The notes: generated by a model from the letters alone, not told the origin. A stretch of DNA of 32,652 nucleotides from Anaerolineae bacterium (GCA_003130835.1 QEXX01000035.1:1-32652), one strand, 5' to 3'. Shown: positions 24,070 to 32,351, counted from the first letter of the stretch. Numbers and translations are program-made.

Positions 24070-24531
24070 CTATTGGCTTAAACGATTTTTTGCTTTGCGG
24101 GCAGCTTCGACTCGCTGAACAACCTGAGCCAGTGTCGTGCGATCGAGAATATTCGAGATAGCGGCTCGAACGTCAAACATAATCAGGCGCAGACCGCAAG
24201 TTTCTTCATCCGGGCAGCCACAAGGTTCGTAGGCAATTTGGCTTACACAGCGAATGGGCGCCAGGGGGCCATCGAGAACGCGTATGATTTGCCCAAGGGT
24301 AATTTCGGAAGGGGATTTGGAAAGATAATAACCGCCATTGACCCCCATGCGGCTGTTGATCAGCCCTGCATTTTTGAGGGTTAGAAGGATTTGTTCCAGG
24401 AATTTTGCTGGAATCTTCTCTCGTTGGGCAATGTCCTTGATTTGAATAAATTTTGAGCCGTTCTCGCTTTCCCAACAAGCCATATCAATCATTGCCCGAA
24501 GACCGTATTCGCTGCGCTTTGTCAGTTTCAT
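24070..24531 (-). CDS. Rrf2-family transcriptional regulator with clustered cysteines
   Basis: 153 residues. The winged-helix begins MKLTKRSEYGLRAMIDMA, the standard Rrf2 start, with IAQREKIPAKFLEQIL as recognition region and GVNGGYYLSKSP in the wing. Cys95, Cys104, Cys106 and Cys112 (in RCVSQ...PCGCPDEETC) could bind an Fe-S cluster, as in IscR/NsrR/RsrR-type members. It is 94 bases upstream of pstS on the same strand and has its own promoter. Probably senses redox, iron-sulfur or nitrosative state and may control the pst genes. Confidence 0.9.
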   Translation of the reverse strand: MKLTKRSEYGLRAMIDMACWESENGSKFIQIKDIAQREKIPAKFLEQILLTLKNAGLINSRMGVNGGYYLSKSPSEITLGQIIRVLDGPLAPIRCVSQIAYEPCGCPDEETCGLRLIMFDVRAAISNILDRTTLAQVVQRVEAARKAKNRLSQ

Positions 24532-24540
24532 GCCTAAAAG

Positions 24541-24598
24541 TATAGTTAATTTATAGACTATATAGAATCATATTAAATCAAAGTTTTCTCATTGTCAA
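24541..24598 (-). promoter_or_regulatory. Promoter and candidate operator of the Rrf2 gene
   Basis: Minus strand: TTGACA (24598-24593), 17-bp spacer, TAATAT (24575-24570), an excellent sigma70-type promoter. From about +1 onward, 24541-24562 contains the inverted repeat TATAGT-N10-ACTATA, ideally placed for autorepression. The adjoining GTCTATAAA and ACTATACTTTT blocks recur upstream of pstS. Confidence 0.65.
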
Positions 24599-24663
24599 GC
24601 CTATTGCCTCATTTTCGCAGCAAAACTCATCAAATCTTAAGCCTTTCCCAATTAAAAACTCAC

Positions 24664-24742
24664 CTTACGCAGTAGCGCGAGATTTATCTCGTGGTTTCAG
24701 GCGACATGAATGTCGCGGCACGAATGAACTGCGTAACGTCAG
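24664..24742. repeat. Dispersed palindromic repeat (family A), single unit
   Basis: Terminal inverted repeats TTACGCAGT (24665-24673) and ACTGCGTAA (24728-24736) enclose the palindromes GAGATTTATCTC and GCGACATGAATGTCGC. Same family as 5766-5878 and 32488-32652 but in the opposite orientation. The end extends to CGTCAG as in the other copies. Confidence 0.85.
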
Positions 24743-24744
24743 TT

Positions 24745-24775
24745 AAAAAAAACAGACCCGCGGCACGCGGGTCTG
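24745..24775 (-). terminator. Very strong intrinsic terminator, minus strand
   Basis: CAGACCCGCG-TGC-CGCGGGTCTG is a perfect 10-bp stem with a 3-base loop, followed on the minus strand by eight T (24752-24745). On the plus strand no T-run follows. No minus-strand protein gene lies upstream, which implies an RNA transcript from about 24776-25020. Confidence 0.88.
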
Positions 24776-25010
24776 ATTTCCTCTCGACTTTTGTCGGTTT
24801 TTCTTCTAAGCAGGTAGCTAGGAGCCACCGCTAACGCTTCACAAGCGTTGATTCAGAAAGAGAAGAGAGAAACGACAAGCGAGTTGTTCCGATAGGGCCT
24901 CCTTTTTACAGTACAGTAAAAAGTTTTTATGACCGGTGGACTGGATTTTTCGATAGCACCTCCTTCTGTAGATACGCTACAATCTTTCACTTCACCTTCT
25001 AAGAAGAATT
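24776..25010 (-). ncRNA. Candidate structured RNA of unknown family
   Basis: Inferred from the strong minus-strand terminator and from several hairpins in the same strand. Two modules share an order: a hairpin, AGGAGG, two bases, CTATCG. One has the stem TGTAG/CTACA (24967-24981) with AGGAGG (24964-24959) and CTATCG (24956-24951). The other has the perfect stem CTTTTTAC/GTAAAAAG (24902-24923) with AGGAGG (24903-24898) and CTATCG (24895-24890). Downstream lie AACGCTT/AAGCGTT and GGTGGCT/AGCTACC stems. No start codon sits at a usable distance from either AGGAGG. I could not match it to a known riboswitch or sRNA; the 5' end is a guess. Confidence 0.4.
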
Positions 25011-25104
25011 TAGCAGATTTTTGAAGCGTTGTAAATAATAAAACTGTAAGGTCTCATTGTGGGCGTCGACTCCTTAAACCAAGAGCTTTTAAGAAAAGCA
25101 CCAA

Positions 25105-25134
25105 TTAACAAAGTCAAATTTCGTAATCTATGGT
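25105..25134 (+). promoter_or_regulatory. Possible ppdK promoter
   Basis: TTAACA (25105-25110), 18-bp spacer, TATGGT (25129-25134), leading to the ppdK ATG at 25185 with a leader of about 45 bases. Confidence 0.4.
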
Positions 25135-25184
25135 AAACTTTTCTTTTGGTTTGCACTTATTTTAAGATATTTCGGAGGTCGATC

Positions 25185-27953
25185 ATGGCTACAAAGAAAT
25201 GGGTCTATCTTTTTAGTGACGTCGAAGAAGTGGAACGCATCTGTGGTGGGGATTGGGACAAAGTGCGTGCCTTGCTCGGCGGCAAAGGTTCAGGCTTGGC
25301 GGATATGACTCGGGCTGGTGTCCCAGTCCCGCCTGGGTTTACTGTTACTACCGAAGCCTGCAACGCCTACTATGCTGCTGGCGGAAAGTTCCCTGAAGGG
25401 ATGTGGGAACAAGAACTGGAGGCGCTCCATAAAGTTGAACAACAGACCGGCAAGATATTTGGCGACCCAAGTCGTCCCTTATTTGTCTCTTGCCGTTCGG
25501 GCGCGAAGTTCTCGATGCCAGGCATGATGGATACCGTCTTAAACATCGGCTTGAACGATGCTACGGCTGAAGGAATGGTGAAACTCACCGGAGATGAACG
25601 ATTTGTTTATGATGCCTACCGACGTTTAATCCAAGGCTTTGGTTCGGTTGTCTTAGGCATCCCCGATGAGGCTTTTGAGGACGTGCTCGAAGCCTATAAA
25701 CATGAAAAGGGCTATAAATTGGATACCGATCTCACGGCACAGGATTGGAAAGCTCTCACGCAAAAATTCAAAGAAATCGTCCGTGAACACAAAGGCTTTG
25801 ATTTTCCGCAAGACCCGCTGGAACAATTACGCTTAGCGACGGAAGCTGTCTTCAAGTCTTGGAATGGGAAACGCGCCGTGGATTACCGCAATGCGGCTGG
25901 CATCCCCCATGATTTGGGCACGGCTGTCAATATCGTCACCATGGTCTTTGGCAATATGGGATGGACCTCTGGCACAGGGGTTGCCTTTACCCGCGATCCT
26001 TCTACGGGCGAAAAGAAGCTTTACGGGGAGTACCTGCTCAACGCTCAGGGTGAAGATGTTGTGGCTGGTATTCGCAATACAGAAAAAATTGATAAACTCG
26101 CCCAAGAGATGCCCGACGTCTACCGGCAATTTTTGGAGATCTGCGACAAACTTGAAAAGCACTACAAGGAAATGCAGGACGTCGAGTTTACCATTGAAAA
26201 TGGCAAGCTCTGGATGTTGCAGACTCGGAATGGAAAACGAACTGCCAAGGCTGCGGTTAAGATCGCCGTGGATATGGCAAATGAAGGCTTGATTACCAAA
26301 GAAGAAGCAGTGCTGCGCGTCACGCCTGAAAACGTGGATACCCTTTTGCATCCGCAGTTTGACCCGAAAGCCAAGGATGCCGCTAAGAAAGAAGGAAGAT
26401 TGTATGCCACAGGTGTCAATGCTTCCCCAGGCGCAGCCGTTGGGCGGGTGTATTTCGATGCAGACACGGCAGAACAAAAAGCAAAAGAAGAAGGGCAAGA
26501 TGTGATCATGGTACGTCCCTTCACCAAGCCCGATGATGTGCACGGCATGTTGGCAGCGAAAGGAATCCTGACTAGCGAAGGTGGCGCAACCTCTCATGCA
26601 GCCGTGGTTGCCCGCCAATTTGGCGTTCCTTGTGTCGTCGGAGCGGCTTCGATTCGGATTAATCTGGAGAAACGCTATATGGAAGCTGGGGGTGTGCGGG
26701 TAGAAGAAGGAGATTGGATCTCCGTTGATGGCACAAGCGGCGAAGTTTTTGTTGGTCAAATCCCTACCAGTACTCCCAATTTGGAAGAGCAAACCGACCT
26801 GTTAACCTTACTGAAGTGGGCGGATGAAATTTGCGCCCGACCGGGCATCCGCAAAGGCCCAAAGGGATGGCCGACCACCGGCTTGCAAGTTTGGACCAAT
26901 GCCGATTATCCAAAAGATGCCCGCCGCGCTCGCCAATATGGGGCGGTTGGCATCGGCTTATGCCGCACTGAGCACATGTTCTTTGAGCCAGAGCGCCTCC
27001 CGATTGTGCAACGCATGATTCTTGCCGAGACCTCTGAAGAGCGCAAAGCTGCTTTGGATGAATTGCTGCCATCTCAGCGTTCTGATTTTGAAGGCTTATT
27101 CGAAGCGATGGATGGCTATCCGGTGATCATCCGCTTGATTGATCCACCACTGCATGAATTTCTGCCTTCTGAAGAAGACCTGCTGGAGGAGGTCATCACC
27201 ATGCGGGTCAAAGGACAAACGGAAGGCCTCGCCGAAAAGGAAAAACTGCTTGCAAAAATTAAAGCAATGCATGAAAGCAACCCGATGATGGGCTTGCGCG
27301 GTGTGCGTTTGAGCATCTACATGCCCGAGATTGTCGAGATGCAAGTGCGCGCCATTTTTGAGGCGGCAGCCAATATGGCAAAGAAGGGTGTGGTGGTTAA
27401 ACCCGAAGTGATGATCCCGCTCACTGGCACGGTCAAAGAGTTAGAATGGATTCAGCCGCGCTTAGAGCGAATTGCGAAACAGGTGATGGAAGAAAAGGGC
27501 ATTACCTTCGAGTATAAATTCGGCACGATGATCGAAATCCCGCGTGCCGCCATTACAGCCGGCGAGATCGCCAAGTTGGCTCAGTTCTTCTCTTTTGGCA
27601 CCAACGACTTGACCCAAATGACGTTTGGGTACAGCCGTGATGATGCTGAGCGGAACTTCCTAGTCAAGTACGTTGAAGAAGGCATCCTGCCTAAGAACCC
27701 GTTCCAAACCTTGGATCGGGAAGGGGTGGGTCGTTTGATGAAGATGTGCATTGAAGAGGGCCGTGCCACTCGACCAGAGCTGGAGGTTGGGATTTGTGGT
27801 GAACATGGTGGTGATCCCAGCTCGATAGAGTTCTGCCATATTGTTGGCAATAATTATGTCTCCTGCTCGCCCTTCCGGGTGCCGGTAGCGCGTTTAGCTG
27901 CTGCTCACGCAGCCTTGAAACATCAAGGTGTGCAGATCGCAGAAGATAAGTAA
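25185..27953 (+). CDS. ppdK: Pyruvate, phosphate dikinase
   Basis: Interconverts pyruvate + ATP + Pi and PEP + AMP + PPi, in anaerobes often working in glycolysis as well as gluconeogenesis. 922 residues from ATG at 25185, which has GGAGG seven bases upstream; an upstream GTG/TTG extension has no such site. The ATP-grasp N-terminal domain has LGGKGSGLADM and a long central part. The swivelling phosphohistidine domain has GGATSHAAVVARQFG with the catalytic His471. The PEP/pyruvate TIM barrel has LCRTEHMFF, FSFGTNDLTQMTFG and the catalytic Cys871 in VGICGEHGGDP. Slightly longer than most bacterial forms but complete. Transcribed alone and followed by a strong terminator. Confidence 0.97.
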   Translation: MATKKWVYLFSDVEEVERICGGDWDKVRALLGGKGSGLADMTRAGVPVPPGFTVTTEACNAYYAAGGKFPEGMWEQELEALHKVEQQTGKIFGDPSRPLFVSCRSGAKFSMPGMMDTVLNIGLNDATAEGMVKLTGDERFVYDAYRRLIQGFGSVVLGIPDEAFEDVLEAYKHEKGYKLDTDLTAQDWKALTQKFKEIVREHKGFDFPQDPLEQLRLATEAVFKSWNGKRAVDYRNAAGIPHDLGTAVNIVTMVFGNMGWTSGTGVAFTRDPSTGEKKLYGEYLLNAQGEDVVAGIRNTEKIDKLAQEMPDVYRQFLEICDKLEKHYKEMQDVEFTIENGKLWMLQTRNGKRTAKAAVKIAVDMANEGLITKEEAVLRVTPENVDTLLHPQFDPKAKDAAKKEGRLYATGVNASPGAAVGRVYFDADTAEQKAKEEGQDVIMVRPFTKPDDVHGMLAAKGILTSEGGATSHAAVVARQFGVPCVVGAASIRINLEKRYMEAGGVRVEEGDWISVDGTSGEVFVGQIPTSTPNLEEQTDLLTLLKWADEICARPGIRKGPKGWPTTGLQVWTNADYPKDARRARQYGAVGIGLCRTEHMFFEPERLPIVQRMILAETSEERKAALDELLPSQRSDFEGLFEAMDGYPVIIRLIDPPLHEFLPSEEDLLEEVITMRVKGQTEGLAEKEKLLAKIKAMHESNPMMGLRGVRLSIYMPEIVEMQVRAIFEAAANMAKKGVVVKPEVMIPLTGTVKELEWIQPRLERIAKQVMEEKGITFEYKFGTMIEIPRAAITAGEIAKLAQFFSFGTNDLTQMTFGYSRDDAERNFLVKYVEEGILPKNPFQTLDREGVGRLMKMCIEEGRATRPELEVGICGEHGGDPSSIEFCHIVGNNYVSCSPFRVPVARLAAAHAALKHQGVQIAEDK

Positions 27954-27973
27954 ATGTTTAAGCACAGTCTTAC

Positions 27974-28005
27974 ACGGCAGAGCGATCTTCGCTCTGCCGT
28001 TTTTT
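27974..28005 (+). terminator. Intrinsic terminator after ppdK
   Basis: ACGGCAGAGCGA (27974-27985) pairs perfectly with TCGCTCTGCCGT (27989-28000) over a 3-base loop, followed by TTTTT, 20 bases after the ppdK stop. Confidence 0.95.
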
Positions 28006-28054
28006 GTCTCAGAAGACTTTCTATCCTCCGAAAGCTTCGAGGGTTAGAAGCCCG

Positions 28055-28290
28055 CTTCTCCGTTTCGGCGGATGGACGTCCTCGTCCACCCGCATCGTTA
28101 GCCAAAAGGCCGGAGACTCCGAAGAAGGCAAAATGCGAACCTGTGCACTCCATTTCGGAGGGTGGCTGTCCCCATCAACCCTTATCGCAGGCGAGGACGC
28201 CAGCGACTCCGGAGAAGGTGAGGACATTGAAAATTCGGTCTTGGAGGGTGGACGTCCTTGCCCGCCTCCGCTTGTAGGCAAAACGCACTT
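28055..28290. repeat. Three degenerate tandem repeats of about 86-90 bp
   Basis: A GGxGGRTGGACGTCC-type block recurs at about 28067, 28157 and 28242, each followed by a CTCC/GGAG-rich stretch with GACTCCGRAGAAGG after the first two. The first block, GGATGGACGTCCTCGTCCACC, also folds on itself. Open frames crossing it on both strands show the matching amino-acid periodicity and are not genes. It resembles intergenic repeat families of large-genome bacteria. Confidence 0.7.
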
Positions 28291-28418
28291 GCTGCGCATC
28301 CCCGAAAGGAAGATGTCCTTTCTGCCACGCTGGCTATTCACGGACACCCGAGCGCAAAATGACCTCTTAGTATATTTAGAGAACCATTGGTATCTTCGGT
28401 TGACTTGCGAAGCTTTTT

Positions 28419-28530
28419 GAAAGAAAACTTGCACCCCTTCAAGTGCTTGAGACCTCCAGCCAAGGCATGGACTGTTCTGAGTGCACCCGTCACGTGCAGC
28501 AAGCTATCGCCTCCTTGTCGGGTATCCCTT
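28419..28530 (+). pseudogene. Relic of a heavy-metal-associated (HMA) domain
   Basis: In the frame through 28467 the DNA reads GMDCSECTRHVQQAIASLSG before a stop. This fits the HMA metal-binding motif (GMxCxxC, then V, AI and LxG at the right places) found at the N-terminus of P-type metal ATPases and copper chaperones. Only about 30 codons can be read, upstream residues LQVLETSSQ are plausible for the preceding strand, and no ATPase core is found downstream to 28741. It looks like the remains of a deleted gene; coincidence is possible but unlikely. Confidence 0.5.
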
Positions 28531-28741
28531 AACGGTTGCTGCGGCAGTACAATCTTTGCCTGATTTCGGTGTTCTAGTTAATTCTGCTCGCTGACTGAGA
28601 GGAACGCGCTCCATTGGGAACGGAGTACGATTCGACTAAGCTAAGCGCAAAGGCATCTTCCTCCAAACTTAGAAGTGTCTTCATAGCTTACTAATCGGAC
28701 TCAATTTCGAGAAAAGACGTTTCTGCTGAAGCTGTGCCATT
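28531..28741. other. Gene-free remainder between the HMA relic and the lipoprotein gene
   Basis: No start-to-stop frame of interest and no clear hairpin-T terminator. It may be further decayed coding DNA. Together with the repeats, 28006-28741 is the longest gene-free stretch after ppdK. Confidence 0.4.
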
Positions 28742-29392
28742 TTATTGGAGGAAATTCTTTATCCCAACTCCATTGAGGCTAAACTTTGGCGTTCCTATGC
28801 CTGGAAACTGTCGTACAGTTGCCATTAGCATGGCATAAATGCGATTTGGGTCACAGGGATCCTCGGTTAGCTTGATCTCACCGCTCAATTCGATATCAAC
28901 AGTGCCATCCGTGAGTTCGACGCTCACCACATTGAGTTTGGATTTGTATAGTGGGTTGTACACACCGCCGAACTCGGCTGTTTTGTAGAAAAAGAGGTTT
29001 TGTAAGGCGGTCTTGATATCTGCTTCGACATCATCTGTGCGATACTTGCCCGTGTAATAATAAACCAGACTGTCACCACAAGCTACATTGCCTCCTCCGC
29101 CTTTCTGGATAAAATAAATCAGGATGGGTTTTGTGCCGGCTAAGACGGTTGGCGTTGGCGGAGCTTGGGTCGGTAAGGGGGGCAAGGGTGGTAAGGTCGG
29201 TAATGGGGTGTTGGTTGGAACTTCGGTGGGGGTTTCGGTAGGTAACGGTGTCGGCGTATCGGTGGGCAAGGGGGTAGCGGTTGGTTCTAACGTCGCTGTT
29301 GGAGTGGGAGTTGGCTCAGGCATCACCATGCTACAAGCAGCCAGCAGCAAGGTGAGCATAAGAATGTTCAGGAATCGAATGGAGGGTTTCAT
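28742..29392 (-). CDS. Lipoprotein with Thr/Pro stalk and GerMN-like domain
   Basis: 216 residues. The lipobox is LLAAC with the acylated Cys at residue 20. A stalk of TPTP/PLPT repeats (about 26-85) follows, then a soluble domain (about 88-216) resembling GerMN: KPILIYFIQKGG, TALQNLFFYKT, LNVVSVELTDGTVDIELSGEI and MATVRQFPGIG...FSLNG. GerMN domains occur in spore-germination lipoproteins but are common in non-spore-formers of this phylum, so the role is probably at the cell envelope. ATG at 29392, preceded by AAGGAG. Confidence 0.85.
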   Translation of the reverse strand: MKPSIRFLNILMLTLLLAACSMVMPEPTPTPTATLEPTATPLPTDTPTPLPTETPTEVPTNTPLPTLPPLPPLPTQAPPTPTVLAGTKPILIYFIQKGGGGNVACGDSLVYYYTGKYRTDDVEADIKTALQNLFFYKTAEFGGVYNPLYKSKLNVVSVELTDGTVDIELSGEIKLTEDPCDPNRIYAMLMATVRQFPGIGTPKFSLNGVGIKNFLQ

Positions 29393-29420
29393 ACAATTTC
29401 TCCTTGAAATGGGTGTTGCT

Positions 29421-29448
29421 ATTATACTTTAGCCGTAAGGATAGACAA
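29421..29448 (-). promoter_or_regulatory. Promoter of the GerMN lipoprotein gene
   Basis: Minus strand TTGTCT (29448-29443), 16-bp spacer, TATAAT (29426-29421). The start of transcription would fall about 20 bases before the ATG. Confidence 0.65.
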
Positions 29449-29518
29449 GGAGTTCTACATAATTCATGGTAGGCTACCCCCTTTCTTTATAGATCTAATC
29501 GTCTGGCAGGTTCGCAAC

Positions 29519-29538
29519 TATGCTCCCCGTTGAGCATA
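29519..29538. repeat. Small inverted repeat
   Basis: TATGCTC-CCCGTT-GAGCATA, a 7-8 bp stem with six-base loop, between the lipoprotein promoter and the vor terminator. No T-run follows it. Confidence 0.5.
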
Positions 29539-29566
29539 GCCAATCAAAAGGAAAGCTATCTCGTGA

Positions 29567-29602
29567 TAAAACAGCCCCGACTGGGTGAACCATCGGGGCT
29601 GT
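29567..29602 (-). terminator. Intrinsic terminator of the 2-oxoacid oxidoreductase operon
   Basis: Minus strand ACAGCCCCGA (29602-29593) pairs with TCGGGGCTGT (29580-29571), followed by TTTATC. It starts six bases after the last stop codon of the operon. Confidence 0.88.
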
Positions 29603-29607
29603 TAACC

Positions 29608-30168
29608 TCACTCAACCTTTACTCCTTGAGCTTGTAGTGCAAAGTCTGCTCCTTCTTGCAATGCGAGCAAATTCGCTTGCATAAATTTCTTATGTCGCTC
29701 CGGTAAATGGTCTTCTAAAGCTTGTTTGATTTGATCAAGGGTGAGTACAGGTAGTTTTGCCAGCAAAGCTCCAACTGCCACCATATTGAGCAGGCGACGA
29801 TTGCCCAATCGCTCGGCTATCTCATTAACTGGAATAAACACATTATCGATGTCCAGGCGTCGAGGACCGCGGTTGACGAGTGAAGCATTAACAATGAGCA
29901 CTCCCCCGGGCTTGACCATCGGTTCATACTTCTCTAAGGACGGTAAATTCAGGGCAATGACTGCAGTTGGATTGAGCACTAGCGGTGAGCCGATTTCTTC
30001 ATCGGAAATGATCACTGTACAATTAGCGGTACCGCCGCGCATCTCCGGTCCATAAGAAGGAATCCAGGTTACCTCGCGTCCGGCGTCCATTGCGGCATAA
30101 GCCAAGATTTGCCCTGCAAATAAGACTCCCTGTCCTCCAAAACCGGCAATCAAAATCTCTGTTTGCAT
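29608..30168 (-). CDS. 2-oxoacid:ferredoxin oxidoreductase, gamma subunit
   Basis: 186 residues of the gamma/catalytic-partner fold: ILIAGFGGQGVLFAGQILAYAA at the N-terminus, WIPSYGPEMRGGTANCTVIISDEEIGSPLV in the middle and a CoA-contact type region after it. Fourth gene of the ferredoxin-alpha-beta-gamma operon, ATG at 30168 with AAAGGAAAG upstream. Completes the heterotetramer that oxidatively decarboxylates a 2-oxoacid to an acyl-CoA, reducing ferredoxin. Confidence 0.93.
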   Translation of the reverse strand: MQTEILIAGFGGQGVLFAGQILAYAAMDAGREVTWIPSYGPEMRGGTANCTVIISDEEIGSPLVLNPTAVIALNLPSLEKYEPMVKPGGVLIVNASLVNRGPRRLDIDNVFIPVNEIAERLGNRRLLNMVAVGALLAKLPVLTLDQIKQALEDHLPERHKKFMQANLLALQEGADFALQAQGVKVE

Positions 30169-30182
30169 CTATCTTTCCTTTC

Positions 30183-30959
30183 TTACAGTTTAATCTCTTT
30201 GAGGGCATCGGCAACTTTGAAATCCCCAATGGGATAATAGGGGATCATATGCTCTTCCAGCCATTTGAGCGACTCGAGAGGTGAGAGGCCCCAGTTCGTG
30301 CTGCAAGTGGAGAGCAGTTCGACCATCGAAAAGCCCAAACCGCGCAATTGGGTCTCAAAGGCTAAGCGGATAGCCTTTTTTGCCATGCGGATGTTTTTCG
30401 GATCATGGAGGCTGCGACGTACAACGTAACCGGCGCCATCCAAATTGGCGAGTAATTCTGCCATTCTGAGCGGATAACCCATGGTTTCTACATCACGGCC
30501 GCGCGGGGAAGAAGTCGTTTTCTGTCCCGGCAAAGTTGTTGGGGCCATCTGTCCGCTGGTCATGCCGTAAATGGCATTGTTGATAAAGAAAACCGAGATG
30601 TTTTCGCCGCGGCCGGCTGCATGGACGATCTCACCCATTCCAATAGAAGCGAGATCCCCATCTCCCTGATAGGTAAAGACGATGCGATCGGGGAGTAGGC
30701 GCTTGATGCCCGTTGCCATCGCTGGAGCCCGACCGTGAGCGGCCTCAACAAAATCGCAGTCAAAGTAATTGTAGGCAAAAACTGAACAACCCACCGGCGC
30801 CACGCCAATGCTTCGCTCGCGGATGCCCATCTCGTCCATCACCTCAGCGATTAAGCGATGGGCGATGCCGTGCGTACAACCAGGGCAATAATGCATGGTG
30901 GCTTCGGTTAGGGATTGAGGTCTTTGATAGACAATCTGAGCTGAAAGTGTTGTGTCCAC
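30183..30959 (-). CDS. 2-oxoacid:ferredoxin oxidoreductase, beta subunit (TPP-binding)
   Basis: 258 residues from GTG at 30959, supported by AGGAGG six bases upstream. The TPP/Mg site is [13 protein letters not shown] followed by [11 protein letters not shown]. Cysteines in HYCPGCTHG and PVGCSVF and a later [11 protein letters not shown] are in positions used for the proximal [4Fe-4S] cluster in two- and four-subunit enzymes. It resembles VorA/KorB subunits. Ten bases separate it from the alpha gene. Confidence 0.93.
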   Translation of the reverse strand: MDTTLSAQIVYQRPQSLTEATMHYCPGCTHGIAHRLIAEVMDEMGIRERSIGVAPVGCSVFAYNYFDCDFVEAAHGRAPAMATGIKRLLPDRIVFTYQGDGDLASIGMGEIVHAAGRGENISVFFINNAIYGMTSGQMAPTTLPGQKTTSSPRGRDVETMGYPLRMAELLANLDGAGYVVRRSLHDPKNIRMAKKAIRLAFETQLRGLGFSMVELLSTCSTNWGLSPLESLKWLEEHMIPYYPIGDFKVADALKEIKL

Positions 30960-30969
30960 TTTATGCCTC

Positions 30970-32094
30970 CTAATTTTGCCAGTGAATCACCGGCGCCAGC
31001 CGTTTCATCCATCTTTGGCGAGGGTCGCCGTCCAGAGGGATGTCCTCGCGACTCATCCGTTGAATCTCGGCTAAGATTTCATCCGGGAAGGGAACCATAC
31101 CGCCCATTCGCCCATAAAATTCCACAGGCACACGTCCCTTAACCACTTTTAGGACGTCATCCAGCATTTGACCGGCATTCATCTCGACCACCAAAAAGCC
31201 TTTTACTCTCTGAATGAGATTTTCAATTTGCGGGGCGGGGAATGGGCTGAGGGTAATAGGTCGCAAGAGTCCTACCTTGATGCCCTCGGCGCGAGCCGCA
31301 CGGACGGCTGAGAGGGCAATGCGGCCGGCTGTCCCAAACCCAATGACTACCGTATCAGCATCCTCAAGAAAATACTCTCGATAGCGGACTTCGTTCGCTT
31401 GAATCTGGTTCCAAACTTGCATGAGCCGGTAGTTGGTTACTTCTTCGTCTTTGGGGTCGATGTAAATTGAGCTGAGAATGCGCCGTTCACGGCCCATGGC
31501 ACCGCGCACTGCCCAATGCGGATATTCGCTCTTAATGGGACGCATCGGCGGTAGTTCGGCGGGTTCCATCATTTGGCCGATATTTCCATCTGCCATCACA
31601 AAAACGATGGTGCGGTATTTTTCAGCCAAATCGAAAGCCAAAACGACCAGATCAATGGCTTCTTGAACACTGGCAGGCGCGAGTACGATGGGATGATAAT
31701 CCCCATGGCCGCCGCCATGCACGATTTGATTGTAATCCCCTTGCGAGGGGGCAATATTCCCCAAGCCAGGCCCGCCGCGCACAACATCAATGATTACCAC
31801 CGGTACTTCTGTCCCGGCAATATAAGATAAACCTTCCATCATTAGGGAGATGCCCGGGCTGGAGGAAGAAGTCATCACCCGCGCACCGGTGCAGGCAGCG
31901 CCATAAAGCATATTGATGGCGGCGACTTCGCTCTCCGCTTGTAGGAAGGCACGCCCCAAAGCGGGCATCCGTTCGGACATCCATTCCAAAAGTTCCGTTT
32001 GGGGGGTAATGGGGTAGCCAAAATAACCCTCTAGACCGGCGCGAATGGCAGCTTCTGCCATGGCGATATTGCCTTTTAGGAGCTCTTTTGCCAT
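30970..32094 (-). CDS. vorB: 2-oxoacid:ferredoxin oxidoreductase, alpha subunit (VorB type)
   Basis: 374 residues from ATG at 32094, chosen over an upstream start because GGAGGA stands six bases before it. It shows [32 protein letters not shown] and [19 protein letters not shown], typical of KorA/VorB alpha chains, with a C-terminal half from [19 protein letters not shown]. It is most like proteins annotated as 3-methyl-2-oxobutanoate dehydrogenase VorB. The substrate may be branched-chain 2-oxoacids from Val/Leu/Ile breakdown or 2-oxoglutarate; the sequence does not settle it. Confidence 0.9.
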   Translation of the reverse strand: MAKELLKGNIAMAEAAIRAGLEGYFGYPITPQTELLEWMSERMPALGRAFLQAESEVAAINMLYGAACTGARVMTSSSSPGISLMMEGLSYIAGTEVPVVIIDVVRGGPGLGNIAPSQGDYNQIVHGGGHGDYHPIVLAPASVQEAIDLVVLAFDLAEKYRTIVFVMADGNIGQMMEPAELPPMRPIKSEYPHWAVRGAMGRERRILSSIYIDPKDEEVTNYRLMQVWNQIQANEVRYREYFLEDADTVVIGFGTAGRIALSAVRAARAEGIKVGLLRPITLSPFPAPQIENLIQRVKGFLVVEMNAGQMLDDVLKVVKGRVPVEFYGRMGGMVPFPDEILAEIQRMSREDIPLDGDPRQRWMKRLAPVIHWQN

Positions 32095-32108
32095 CTTGAG
32101 TCCTCCAC

Positions 32109-32351
32109 TCAAGCTGCTACGGATACTTTTTGCGGTGTTTCACGATAGACGGTTAGGGCTGCCTCCGGGCACATAATGGCACAAATGCCGCATCCCGTAC
32201 ACCCATCACCGATTAGCATAACCGGGTGATAGCCCTTAGGGGTTAAACGCCCCATATCCAGAGCAAGCACGTGCTGGGGACATTCGCTGACACAAAGTTC
32301 ACAACCCTTACAATAAACCTCATTCACCTCAATCCATCCCTTTGCGGGCAT
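32109..32351 (-). CDS. 2x[4Fe-4S] ferredoxin subunit of the oxidoreductase
   Basis: 80 residues with two cluster motifs, [12 protein letters not shown] and [12 protein letters not shown]. Serves as the delta chain or electron acceptor of the enzyme encoded by the next three genes. First gene of the operon; ATG at 32351 with GGAGG six bases upstream. The stop lies 14 bases before the alpha start. Confidence 0.95.
   Translation of the reverse strand: MPAKGWIEVNEVYCKGCELCVSECPQHVLALDMGRLTPKGYHPVMLIGDGCTGCGICAIMCPEAALTVYRETPQKVSVAA

Noticed and set aside
24890-24981. AGGAGG sequences as ribosome binding sites of small genes on the minus strand
   Set aside because: No ATG, GTG or TTG lies at a usable distance followed by an open frame of any length; the longest reads 10-20 codons.
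25833-26792. 319-codon open frame on the minus strand
   Set aside because: Lies wholly antisense to ppdK, whose domains and catalytic residues are unambiguous; the antisense product has no recognisable motif.
28004-28434. Open frames of about 137 codons on both strands
   Set aside because: They follow the period of the tandem repeats at 28055-28290 and do not resemble any protein family.
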